A DNA stretch of 64,000 nt from Nevskia ramosa DSM 11499. GTDB taxonomy: Bacteria > Pseudomonadota > Gammaproteobacteria > Nevskiales > Nevskiaceae. The stretch's first letter is position 1. Each line of letters begins with the position of its first letter. The DNA lies in NCBI RefSeq assembly GCF_000420645.1, contig NZ_ATVI01000007.1, forward strand, positions 1-64,000, read 5' to 3'. This document shows positions 16,198-23,673 of the stretch, one piece after another. A program made the translations under genes and the position numbers. A model generated the notes under the pieces. The model was given only the letters and a program-made list of their open reading frames with translations, was not told the origin of the DNA and searched no databases.

Positions 16198-17581
16198 GCT
16201 CGACGCCAGCGGGGGCGCTCGCAGCTTCCGGCGCAGCTTCTGCCGCGATCATCGCGCGGACCTCAGTCAGCAAGGCATCGAGCCATTCCCGATGCGGTGC
16301 CAGCGATGGCGCGATGGTCAACAGAAAATCGACCGCGCCGGCCTGGCTCAGCATCGGCAGCACGGCCGACACTTCGGTATCCGTCAGCATCGCACCGAGG
16401 CCACCGAGGACGGTTGCGGCGTCGGCCTGCTTTACGGCCATGCGCTTCAGCATCGGCAGCGCGTCGACGACGATCGCCTGCAGGCCCGCCGCTGGCAACG
16501 CTTCGGGTGCCGCGCCCGCTGCAGCCGTCGCCGCTGGCTGGCCTGCCGGCGTCACCGACACCACGCGGCGCGGCAGGGCGGCCGGCGCGGCTTGCTGCGC
16601 GCCAGCCAACAGCGCCGGCAGCGTGCCGGCAAGGTTCGCGAATATCTCGCCGGTTCGATCGGGTGGCGCGGAGTCCTCGCGAACGGCCTTGTTGATTTCC
16701 AGCATCTGCAGCACGCGGGCGAAAGGATCTTCGCCAAACTTCGCGAGCAGCATCGGCATCATCATTTTCATCATCGGATCAAGCCCGGATGAGCCGCCGC
16801 CTTCGGCCGGCCGATGCGACAGAAACAGCTTGAGCGTTTCAATCTGCGAGTCCTTCGCGGCCGACTGCATCCGCTCGAACTGCGCCGCCTGGGCCGCCTG
16901 GCTTTCGCGCTGCAGGCCGGCGAGGCCGGCGAGTAGCCCGGCGACATCGAAGCCGGCCGGCGCCGGCGCTGCAACCGGAACCGGCAGCGCTGCGGCGGCC
17001 GAGCTGGCCGGCGCTTCGACCACCATGCGGCGCGCCTGGCCGCTGTATTTGCCATCCGCGACGGGTGCCAGCTCATATTCGCCGGGGCCGTATTTCGCGA
17101 TGCGCTCGCGCAGCGCGTCCGGGTGCTCAGACGCCGGCACTGTGAACAGCATTTCGCCGCGCGAGCCGTCCGGTCGCGTGCGATGTACGCGAAGGCCGAG
17201 CTTCAGCCGAGGCCCGGCGAGGGTATCGAGCAGCGATTCAAGATCATCAGCCCCGGCCGGCGTCGGACTGGCAACAGCATCCGACGCCGGCAACTCGCCG
17301 GCAGCGGTCGGGGGGAGGGGTTCGGGTTTGGTCATCGGTTTCACCTTGGGGCGAGAGACAGCAGGATCAGGAGGCAACGGGGCTTGCAGATCGGCAACGG
17401 CAACGTCGTCGCCTTCATCGGGATCAGGGGCCGCAACCGCATCGACGCGCGGCGCAGGTTGCTGCGCCCACGGCGGATACGGCTGCGCAATCGGCTTCAC
17501 ACCGCGCAGCGACTTCGCGCGAGTGATGACGGGGACAACAAGCGGCGGCGTGGTCGGGTTGGTTCGCGTGGCGGTCGGCAT
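16184..17581 (-). CDS. Large unknown phage protein, proline-rich N-terminus
   Basis: 465 residues. Residues 1-~115 are Pro-rich and acidic. Residues ~120-200 form a compact beta-rich part (LKLGLRVHRTRPDGSRGEML, ALRERIAKYGPGEYELAP). The rest is Ala/Leu-rich helix with a Met cluster (MMKMMMPMLLAKFGE). No P-loop is present, so it is not an A32/FtsK-like packaging ATPase. A DNA-binding or scaffolding role between Rep and virion genes is possible but unproven. No family recognised. Confidence 0.65.
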   Translation of the reverse strand: MPTATRTNPTTPPLVVPVITRAKSLRGVKPIAQPYPPWAQQPAPRVDAVAAPDPDEGDDVAVADLQAPLPPDPAVSRPKVKPMTKPEPLPPTAAGELPASDAVASPTPAGADDLESLLDTLAGPRLKLGLRVHRTRPDGSRGEMLFTVPASEHPDALRERIAKYGPGEYELAPVADGKYSGQARRMVVEAPASSAAAALPVPVAAPAPAGFDVAGLLAGLAGLQRESQAAQAAQFERMQSAAKDSQIETLKLFLSHRPAEGGGSSGLDPMMKMMMPMLLAKFGEDPFARVLQMLEINKAVREDSAPPDRTGEIFANLAGTLPALLAGAQQAAPAALPRRVVSVTPAGQPAATAAAGAAPEALPAAGLQAIVVDALPMLKRMAVKQADAATVLGGLGAMLTDTEVSAVLPMLSQAGAVDFLLTIAPSLAPHREWLDALLTEVRAMIAAEAAPEAASAPAGVEHAAA

Positions 17582-17596
17582 GGATGAAAGAGGGGG

Positions 17597-19579
17597 TTAA
17601 GCGGCGATCCGCGACGGATCGGGAGGCCCGGCCGGTTGTTTGGCCGGACAGTTATTGACACGGGTCCAAGGAACAGCAACGGCAACAGCGGACAACGCGA
17701 TATCGCTGCGCCGCACGATCAGCCAGCGCTTGACGCGTGTACGCAATGCAGAGCGCACCGCAAGCCTTGCGACGACTTCAGGACGGCCCAAGGCTTCGCG
17801 CCGAGCGCGGAGCGCAGCACGCCGCCGCGATCGGCGAGACGGCACCGCCGCGACAGCCACGGCCACCGCGTCCACAACGGCAGGGTCGGTATCCGCCGAG
17901 AATTCAAGCGAGAGCTGGACGCCGCGCACCTTGTTGGCCGGCACTTCGCCGTAGCAGTTCAAGCGGCCGTCCGGCTCGCGCAGCGTGTGCGCGGTCTGCA
18001 GCTTGCGAGGCGCGCAGACGCCTCCCATCAGTTCGATGAACTCGCCGAAGTCGCCAGCGTCCGCAGCCTCGCGCAGCCGTTCCATAACCCAAGCGCCGCC
18101 GTCCGCCTTGGGGTCAGGCTCGCGAACACGGCGCAGCTCGCGCCATACCGTGACGGGCGGCGCGCCGACGAACTGAAACAGTCGCATGCCCCACACGTAG
18201 GCCCATGCCGTCACGCGCTCGACAGCATCAGCACCGGCCGTTTCTTCGCGATGGCCGTCGTCGTCGGCATCAGTCAACGCATCGAGCGATCGGCCATCGA
18301 TCGCCCTGGCGATGTACCGGGCCACATAGCTGACGGCTGATCCTTTTTCGCGGTCGATCAGCTCGACCACGCACCGCCGCACGGCCGCCCCGTTTTCGTC
18401 GGGATCGTCAGTCAAGGCCCATTGCTTCAGCAGGCTTTCCAGTTCTTCGCGACGATCCGGCGCGACATACATGAGCATGTGCCAATGCGGGCAACCGTCA
18501 TGGTGCGGTTGCACGAATCGCGAGCCGTACCACCTGATTTTCCGTCGGCGCGCCTCGCGTACGAACCCATCCCACAGCTCTGCAAGCCGCCGCTGACCCT
18601 CACGAGGCGAGGTACCGCGATAGCGCGGATTTTCAGTCACGAACCGGTCCCGCCAGATGTGCGAGTGATACCGGCTCGCCAGCGTCCAAGTAACAAAGAT
18701 CGCGTCATCGCCGCGACACTCCGCGACGAATTCAAGCCCGGCATTCCGCGTCATCATTTCGGTGCAGCGGATCGCCGGGTTAGACACGCTGGCGTCAATC
18801 GCTTCAAGCAACGACAGCGAATCGCCGGCATCGCTGATCGCCATCATTTCGGCAAGCATGTCGCGGTTGTCGGATCGCCGCCGCCGCGCCCATTCCATCA
18901 TCTCGCGGGAGACGTACAGGCCGGCGCGTGCATGCACCTGGCCGGACTGGATCGCCTCATATTCCCGCAGCCGCGCCCACCGCTGGCGAGATACCTTGCG
19001 CCACCATTTCAGGGTGACCATCCGCAAGGCGCAGCCGGGCAAAGACCGCGGCCGTTTCGGTTGCGCAGCATCCACGTCCCAAGCCGCGCAGTGCGCAGCG
19101 AGCCGAGCCCATGCGCACAGCCCGCCGGCCGGCAAGCCCTCGACCATCACCCGCGCTTCCGCGCAGCGCGCTGCGGCCCACAGCTTCAGCGCCTTGTCGG
19201 TGGTCTGCACGGCCAGCGCATCGCGCGTCAGCTGGATCGCAGCTTCTGATTCGGCCGAAGCCTTCCGCACCCGTGCGCCGCTGCATTCGCGCATCGCCTC
19301 AAGCGCTGATTGCCAGCGTTCCGCCGTTGCCGCCGCCTGCCTTTCGAGCACGGCCGTTTCGGCCAGCGCTTCAGACTCCGCAAAGGCTTTCGCCAGCCGC
19401 CACGGCACCCGATCGCCCGCGATCTTGCGAACGATATCGGCCTGAAACCCCATCATTGCCGCGTCAAGATCGATGGGATTGGCAGTCCATTCCAGCCCCG
19501 CTGCCAGCCCGGCACCGGCCAGCAGGCCAGCGGGAGGACCAAGGGGGAGGCCAGCAGGCAGGCCAGCGGAAAGCGTCAT
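17597..19579 (-). CDS. Rolling-circle replication initiator, HUH endonuclease (phage P2 gpA family)
   Basis: 660 residues. Motif 1 is FVTWTLASRYHSH (residues ~295-307, cf. LTxPSRYH in the family). Motif 2 is the HUH, H365-W366-H367 in GCPHWHMLMYV. Motif 3 carries two tyrosines with three residues between, Y418-VAR-Y422 in SYVARYIARAID, as in phage P2 A and phiX174 A. It nicks the origin and drives rolling-circle replication. Residues 1-~180 are an Ala-rich helical extension. The C-terminus is strongly basic. ATG 19579 overlaps the preceding stop. PM2 P12 belongs to the same HUH superfamily, which fits the tailless-phage reading. Confidence 0.92.
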   Translation of the reverse strand: MTLSAGLPAGLPLGPPAGLLAGAGLAAGLEWTANPIDLDAAMMGFQADIVRKIAGDRVPWRLAKAFAESEALAETAVLERQAAATAERWQSALEAMRECSGARVRKASAESEAAIQLTRDALAVQTTDKALKLWAAARCAEARVMVEGLPAGGLCAWARLAAHCAAWDVDAAQPKRPRSLPGCALRMVTLKWWRKVSRQRWARLREYEAIQSGQVHARAGLYVSREMMEWARRRRSDNRDMLAEMMAISDAGDSLSLLEAIDASVSNPAIRCTEMMTRNAGLEFVAECRGDDAIFVTWTLASRYHSHIWRDRFVTENPRYRGTSPREGQRRLAELWDGFVREARRRKIRWYGSRFVQPHHDGCPHWHMLMYVAPDRREELESLLKQWALTDDPDENGAAVRRCVVELIDREKGSAVSYVARYIARAIDGRSLDALTDADDDGHREETAGADAVERVTAWAYVWGMRLFQFVGAPPVTVWRELRRVREPDPKADGGAWVMERLREAADAGDFGEFIELMGGVCAPRKLQTAHTLREPDGRLNCYGEVPANKVRGVQLSLEFSADTDPAVVDAVAVAVAAVPSRRSRRRAALRARREALGRPEVVARLAVRSALRTRVKRWLIVRRSDIALSAVAVAVPWTRVNNCPAKQPAGPPDPSRIAA

Positions 19580-20187
19580 GCGGCCTCGCGCATCGGCTGG
19601 CGGCAGCGGCGAACGAGATCGACCAGCCAGCGGGCGAAATCGGGCGGCGTGTGCTCGCGTTCGGACTTGCGAAGCTGCGGCCGATAGCTCGGATGGCCGA
19701 CACGGATGCGGCTCGACGGGCTGACGACGTGCGACGGTTCCACGATCTTGAACGGCATCAGCGGCACGTCCCGAGGGTCAACGCCGACGATGTAGAGCTT
19801 CGTCCGCTTCTGCGCCCGATGGCCCCACCAATCCTGATCGACGGCCAACGTCCACCCGCCGAAGCGGTCAACCTGGCCCGGCGCTGGCAGCTCTTTCGCC
19901 GGCCAGAGGCGCGAGGCGACCGGATGCTCCAGTGCCCCCCCCCAAAGCCTGATTTGGTCGACCGCCCACAAGGCCAGCTCTTTTTCGCCCGGCACCGGCT
20001 TCGCGAAATGGCTCAGCCCGCCCCAAGCCCTGCAGGGTGGATGCGCGATCAGCGGCGAGCCGCCCGACCATGTCAGCGCGTTGCGATCTTCGTCGTACAC
20101 GTCGCAGCCGGGTAGGGCCTTGTAGAACGAGTCACGGCGGGCGAACAGCACGGCCACGGGGAGCGGGGGAGCAATCGGCGCGATCAC
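19576..20187 (-). CDS. C5-cytosine-methyltransferase-like phage protein (reduced)
   Basis: 203 residues from GTG 20187 (GTGA overlap with the gene before). Order of motifs: LFARRDSFY, an acidic DVYDEDRNAL, IAHPPCRAWG (cf. the catalytic Pro-Cys motif IV), GALEHPVASRLW (cf. the ENV-type motif VI) and QKRTKLYIVG (cf. QxRxR motif VIII). The usual SAM-binding FxGxGG and a target-recognition domain are absent or very short, so catalysis is uncertain. Related small proteins occur in many phages. It may modify phage DNA or counter restriction. A longer upstream extension to 20361 is spurious. Confidence 0.6.
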   Translation of the reverse strand: MIAPIAPPLPVAVLFARRDSFYKALPGCDVYDEDRNALTWSGGSPLIAHPPCRAWGGLSHFAKPVPGEKELALWAVDQIRLWGGALEHPVASRLWPAKELPAPGQVDRFGGWTLAVDQDWWGHRAQKRTKLYIVGVDPRDVPLMPFKIVEPSHVVSPSSRIRVGHPSYRPQLRKSEREHTPPDFARWLVDLVRRCRQPMREAA

Positions 20188-20489
20188 TTGTCGCGAAACT
20201 CCCCGCACCACTCGCCAGCCGAAACGGCAGGCCAGACCGCGACCACCGCGCCGGCCTGCCGCGTTGGCAGCGGCGAGCGCGCCCGGCATTCGCCGCGCCA
20301 GTGATAGACGCACACGGCGCAGGACGCGGAGTAAGCAAGCGCCGCCGAATGGGCGAACCATTCAGCCGACCCGACGACAGCCGCCGCCGGACCATCCGAG
20401 GCGTCGGCATCGTGCCGAGCGCGGGCCGCGCGTTCGTTCAGGACCGGCCGAACTTGCGACCGGACAGAGACGGCAGCGGCAGCACTCAC
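20184..20489 (-). CDS. Small Cys-rich phage protein, possible zinc binder
   Basis: 101 residues from GTG 20489, overlapping the previous stop (GTGA). The second half has C-x2-C-x6-C (CAVCVYHWRGEC) and a later EWCGEF, a possible zinc site. Part of the tightly overlapping early operon. No family known. Confidence 0.55.
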   Translation of the reverse strand: MSAAAAVSVRSQVRPVLNERAARARHDADASDGPAAAVVGSAEWFAHSAALAYSASCAVCVYHWRGECRARSPLPTRQAGAVVAVWPAVSAGEWCGEFRDK

Positions 20490-20719
20490 GCCGCCGCCCT
20501 GGCTTTCGCCTGGCCTTTGTCGTGTGCGATCACCGCATGCAGGCCGCGCCCCGTGATCCGGGCATAGCTGTTGTTGTCGGGCCAAAGCTCAGCGAAGCCG
20601 AGCCGAACCACGACCGCCAGCGTTCGCATGCGACGCCGATAGACCAGCTTCCATTCATCCCGCCGCAGCAGCTTCAACAGCATTAGCTGCGGACGCGAGA
20701 GCGACGGGGCGGGGGTCAC
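20486..20719 (-). CDS. Small phage protein, winged-helix-like
   Basis: 77 residues. SRPQLMLLKLLRRDEWKLVY and a later YARITGRGLHAVIAHD resemble the N-terminal helices and the T-x-x-G wing of small winged-helix proteins. ATG overlaps the preceding stop. Likely a DNA-binding accessory; weak evidence. Confidence 0.55.
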   Translation of the reverse strand: MTPAPSLSRPQLMLLKLLRRDEWKLVYRRRMRTLAVVVRLGFAELWPDNNSYARITGRGLHAVIAHDKGQAKARAAA

Positions 20720-20928
20720 GACCGAACACCCGCCGGAACCGGCGCGCCATGCTCATCACCGATGGAATCGCACTGCACCGCACCGGCCGCGACCACCGCC
20801 GCGACGACCAGATGCAGCACCACGCGGCGAACGGTCGCGCGGCGTGCCGAACGGGCAGACCACGAGGCCGAAACCTTGTCGACCATCGGGCCGGCGTGCG
20901 AACGATGGACCGCGCGGGCGACGATCAC
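20716..20928 (-). CDS. Small phage protein with one hydrophobic helix
   Basis: 70 residues, basic N-terminal half, then a hydrophobic stretch (VVLHLVVAAVVAAGAVQC). Start and stop overlap the neighbours by four bases each, which supports it as real despite its size. No function can be assigned. Confidence 0.5.
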   Translation of the reverse strand: MIVARAVHRSHAGPMVDKVSASWSARSARRATVRRVVLHLVVAAVVAAGAVQCDSIGDEHGAPVPAGVRS

Positions 20929-21188
20929 GCCGGCACCTCGACCAGCATCCAGACCGCCCCACGCCCGCCGTCATTGAGCAGCGCGGAGCGTTTCCCGCCC
21001 ACGGAAACCAGCACGCAAGAGCGCGGCGGCATCTGCCGCAACAGCCGGTCCAAGCAGCCGGCAGCATTCCTTTCCGCGAGCGCTGATTCAGCCCGAGCCC
21101 GCGTGCCTGCCTCGGCTGCAATCTCGTATTGGCAAATCAGCGCCGCCAGATCGGCCGAATCGCTGCGCGCTTCCGTGACGCCGTTCAC
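20925..21188 (-). CDS. Small phage protein of unknown function
   Basis: 87 residues from GTG 21188, which overlaps the previous stop (GTGA), the same junction type as in its neighbours. Helical first half (LAALICQYEIAAEAG), then CVLVSVGGKRSALLNDGGRG, a beta pair. No family recognised. Confidence 0.5.
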   Translation of the reverse strand: MNGVTEARSDSADLAALICQYEIAAEAGTRARAESALAERNAAGCLDRLLRQMPPRSCVLVSVGGKRSALLNDGGRGAVWMLVEVPA

Positions 21189-21589
21189 AGAGTCACCGCC
21201 GACAGCGTCCCCAACAAAACAGACCATTCCGAGCGCAAACGCAGCGCATCGGCCGGGTGCATCGGCTGGCCGATATTCGCCGCCGCTTCGCGCAGCGCGT
21301 TGACCAGTTTCGGCGCGCCCACGATCAGGCCGGCAAGGTCACCGGCAGTCAGCCCGTTGTCAGTAACGACGCGGGTTTCCGGGCCTTCAATGGTGCAAAT
21401 GGTTTCGCCGGCAAAGCGGCGCTCGACGATGCGAATCAGCGACACACGATCGCGGGTGGAGCGTTCCGCAACCGCCTCGAAAGACACCGAGGCGAGATCA
21501 GCGGAGCAGGCAGGTTGCGGATTGGATGGTGCGCGGTTCAGCGGCGATTCAGCCGCCCGCGACGACGTTGCACGCAGGGTTGCAGACAT
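21185..21589 (-). CDS. First gene of leftward early phage operon, unknown
   Basis: 134 residues. The N-terminal 35 residues are disordered. The rest contains RIVERRFAGETICTIEG (strands) and LVNALREAAANIGQP (helix). It opens a chain of seven leftward genes whose starts overlap the preceding stops, down to the Rep gene, and lies next to the nested palindrome at 21.6 kb. No family recognised. Confidence 0.5.
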   Translation of the reverse strand: MSATLRATSSRAAESPLNRAPSNPQPACSADLASVSFEAVAERSTRDRVSLIRIVERRFAGETICTIEGPETRVVTDNGLTAGDLAGLIVGAPKLVNALREAAANIGQPMHPADALRLRSEWSVLLGTLSAVTL

Positions 21590-21608
21590 TCGGGAGCCCT
21601 CAAGTAGT

Positions 21609-21671
21609 TAGCCGGTCGCTGCGGTAGCCCGGAAAGTCCCGCCCCGGTAAGGGGGCGGGCGCGACCGGCTA
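21609..21671. other. Nested palindrome in the divergent early region
   Basis: The outer stem is TAGCCGGTCGC (21609-21619) with GCGACCGGCTA (21661-21671). The inner stem is CCCGCCCC (21638-21645) with GGGGCGGG (21652-21659), loop GGTAAG. It lies between the divergent early genes, 1.6 kb upstream of the rolling-circle Rep start. It is a candidate origin or single-strand initiation hairpin, or an operator. The rest of 21590-21799 shows no gene. Confidence 0.55.
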
Positions 21672-21799
21672 GGGCAGCGAGGCGGACCGTAGCCAACGGA
21701 CCGACGCTAAGCAACATCACGACGCTACCCAACAGTCCGATATGGGCTTACGCTGCACCGCGACAACTTTTGCTTTTTTGACTCGGCTAGGGGTCAGCT

Positions 21800-22405
21800 A
21801 TGAATGCATCGAACGAACTACTTGATCGCATCGCAAAACGTCACGGACTCAAGTCCGATTACGCGATTGCGAAGGCTCTAAGCACGTCAACGTCCCGGAT
21901 TTCGAGCTATCGAACTGGACGCACTCAGATGGATGACGATTCGGCCGTCCAAGCTGCAATTCTTGCAGGCGAAGACCCTGCAATCGTTATTGCCTCGATT
22001 CATTGCGAGCGCGCCAAGACAACCGAGGCTCGCGCGCTATGGGAACGGGTGGCAGCCTTGGCGAGAGGCGCAAACGGCGTTGCGTCACGCGCATTGAGCA
22101 TCGGTGCCGTGCTGACACTTGGTTTGCTTTTTGGCTCGGCGAGTTTCCCGAACAGCGGCGCGAGGTTAGCGCCGCTTTTAACCGCCCTCGGACTTTACAT
22201 AATATTTATTGTGCACTTATTATTGGTATCGTTTACGGAACCGTCGACACCAAGGTGTTGCCCAAGAAGACTTCGCCGCTTCAATGATGAAAAATGCCCG
22301 GCCGTCGCAATCGACGCCGGACATCACGCCGTAATCGGCGAACTCGTTACCAGGACGAATCCATGGACGTGCCATCCCACGCTGCTGAGACCCGCAGCGG
22401 CGTGA
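21800..22405 (+). CDS. Phage HTH regulator (DUF3693-like) running through attR
   Basis: 201 residues as read. Residues ~8-50 are a helix-turn-helix (HGLKSDYAIAKALSTSTSRI, SYRTGRTQMDDDSAVQ) of the type found in small regulators of dif-integrated phages. A first TM helix lies at ~98-115. The second hydrophobic stretch (ALGLYIIFIVHLLLVSF) is encoded by the dif-like site itself. Everything after about residue 140 is host DNA and overlaps the start of the transporter gene, so the C-terminus differs in the circular phage genome. Probably the repressor-like partner of the leftward early operon. Confidence 0.7.
   Translation: MNASNELLDRIAKRHGLKSDYAIAKALSTSTSRISSYRTGRTQMDDDSAVQAAILAGEDPAIVIASIHCERAKTTEARALWERVAALARGANGVASRALSIGAVLTLGLLFGSASFPNSGARLAPLLTALGLYIIFIVHLLLVSFTEPSTPRCCPRRLRRFNDEKCPAVAIDAGHHAVIGELVTRTNPWTCHPTLLRPAAA
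22192..22219. other. Right dif-like attachment site (attR)
   Basis: ACTTTACATAA (XerD-like arm), centre TATTTA, then TTGTGCACTTA (XerC-like arm). Centre and adjoining arm ACATAATATTTA are identical to the left site. Combining the left arm of attL with the right arm of attR gives a plausible chromosomal dif. Confidence 0.6.
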
Positions 22406-23673
22406 AACCCGAAATCGGCGTGACCGCGATGATCGTTGGGCTGTTCTTCGTGTGGGGCTTCTGCACGGTGATGGTCGACACTTTGATTCCCAAGCTCAAG
22501 GGCTTGTTTTCGCTCAGTTATGCCGAGGCGATGCTGTCGCAGTTCGCGTTCTTTCTGGCGTATCTGGTGATGTCGATTCCGGCGGGTCTGTTGTTGGCGC
22601 GTATCGGCTATCTGCGTTCGATCGTCGTCGGTCTGGCGGTGATGGCCGCGGGCTGTCTGTTGTTCGCGCCGGCGGCGAATGTCGGCTTGTATCCGATGTT
22701 TCTGCTTGCGCTGTTCGTGCTGGCGAGCGGCATCACCTTGCTTCAGGTGGCGGCCAATCCGCTGATCGCCAACCTCGGCAGTTTGCAGAGTTCGCATATG
22801 CGGCTGACCCTGGCACAGGCGTTCAACTCGCTGGGCACGACGGTCGGACCTTGGGTCGGTGCGGCGTTCATCCTGTCGGCTGGTGTCGATCTGCCCGGCG
22901 ATCCGGCCACGCTTTCGACCGAGGCCCTCAGCGCGCTGCGCCGACAGGAAGCATCGGTGGTGATGGTGCCGTTCCTGACCATAGCCACCGCACTCGGCAT
23001 TCTGGCAATCAGCTTCTGGCTGCTGCGCCGGAAGCCCGGTTTGCCAGACGTGCCGCATCAGGTCAGCGGCCGGGCGATTCTGGCACCGCTGCGTCATTCG
23101 CGCCTGGCGCTGGCCACGCTGTCGATCTTTCTTTACGTGGGTGCCGAGGTATCGATCGGCAGCATCCTGACCAATTACCTGATGCTCCCCGGCACGCTCG
23201 GCGAAACCGCCGCGCGTGCCGGCAAGCTGGTGTCCCTTTACTGGGCCGGCGCGATGATCGGCCGCTTCATCGGCTCTGTACTGCTGCGCAAGATCGAAGC
23301 CGCAAGCCTGCTGACGTTCTGTGCTCTCGGTGCGGCCACGCTCGCGGTGGTTTCCAGCCTGTCCACCGGCACTGTGGCAGCAGTGACGATCATCGCCATC
23401 GGTCTGTTCAATTCGATCATGTTCCCGGGCATCTTCTCGCTCGGCATCGAGAAGCTTGGCGACGAGACGCCGCAAGGCTCAGCATTGCTCTGCCTGGCCA
23501 TCGTCGGCGGCGCCGTAGTGCCGGTGATCACCGGGCTCGCAGCGGATCACTTCGGCCTGCCCGCCTCGCTCCTGGTGCCGGCGATCTGCTACGTCGGCAT
23601 CGCCAGCTTCGCCATCCTCACTCGCATCGGCGCGCTTGATCGCGCCGACGCTCATCACACCTTGCCTGCATGA
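22363..23673 (+). CDS. MFS sugar transporter, FucP/GlcP-like
   Basis: 436 residues from ATG 22363 (AGGA site upstream) with 12 predicted TM helices. Early signatures MIVGLFFVWGFCTVMVDTLI and ANPLIANLGSL are those of the fucose/glucose:H+ symporter branch of the major facilitator family. It overlaps the glycosidase gene (ATGA), so it likely imports the monosaccharide or short sugar released by that enzyme. The first gene right of the prophage; the insertion left its coding region intact. Confidence 0.88.
   Translation: MDVPSHAAETRSGVKPEIGVTAMIVGLFFVWGFCTVMVDTLIPKLKGLFSLSYAEAMLSQFAFFLAYLVMSIPAGLLLARIGYLRSIVVGLAVMAAGCLLFAPAANVGLYPMFLLALFVLASGITLLQVAANPLIANLGSLQSSHMRLTLAQAFNSLGTTVGPWVGAAFILSAGVDLPGDPATLSTEALSALRRQEASVVMVPFLTIATALGILAISFWLLRRKPGLPDVPHQVSGRAILAPLRHSRLALATLSIFLYVGAEVSIGSILTNYLMLPGTLGETAARAGKLVSLYWAGAMIGRFIGSVLLRKIEAASLLTFCALGAATLAVVSSLSTGTVAAVTIIAIGLFNSIMFPGIFSLGIEKLGDETPQGSALLCLAIVGGAVVPVITGLAADHFGLPASLLVPAICYVGIASFAILTRIGALDRADAHHTLPA

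Larger units (their letters stand above)
5544..22219. mobile_element. Dif-integrated tailless prophage (~16.6 kb)
   Basis: Bounded by dif-like sites at 5544-5571 and 22192-22219 that share the 12-bp core ACATAATATTTA. Inside are an HUH rolling-circle Rep, a T4-type lysozyme, a LysM protein, a collagen-like fibre, a polysaccharide-lyase-fold protein and a beta-rich capsid candidate. Several single-TM proteins and an HTH regulator of a type seen at dif-borne phages are also present. No integrase, terminase, portal, tail tube, Zot ATPase or filamentous major coat gene is visible. Integration by host XerC/XerD is inferred. The gene set fits a tailless icosahedral, probably membrane-containing phage better than an inovirus or a tailed phage. 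Confidence 0.75.

Noticed and set aside
16184-17581. Packaging ATPase of the prophage
   Set aside because: No Walker A or B motif can be found in the protein; nor in any other prophage gene.
5544-22219. Filamentous (inovirus) prophage
   Set aside because: Dif integration and HUH Rep fit, but no Zot-type ATPase, no small coat proteins and a lysozyme is present; inoviruses do not lyse.
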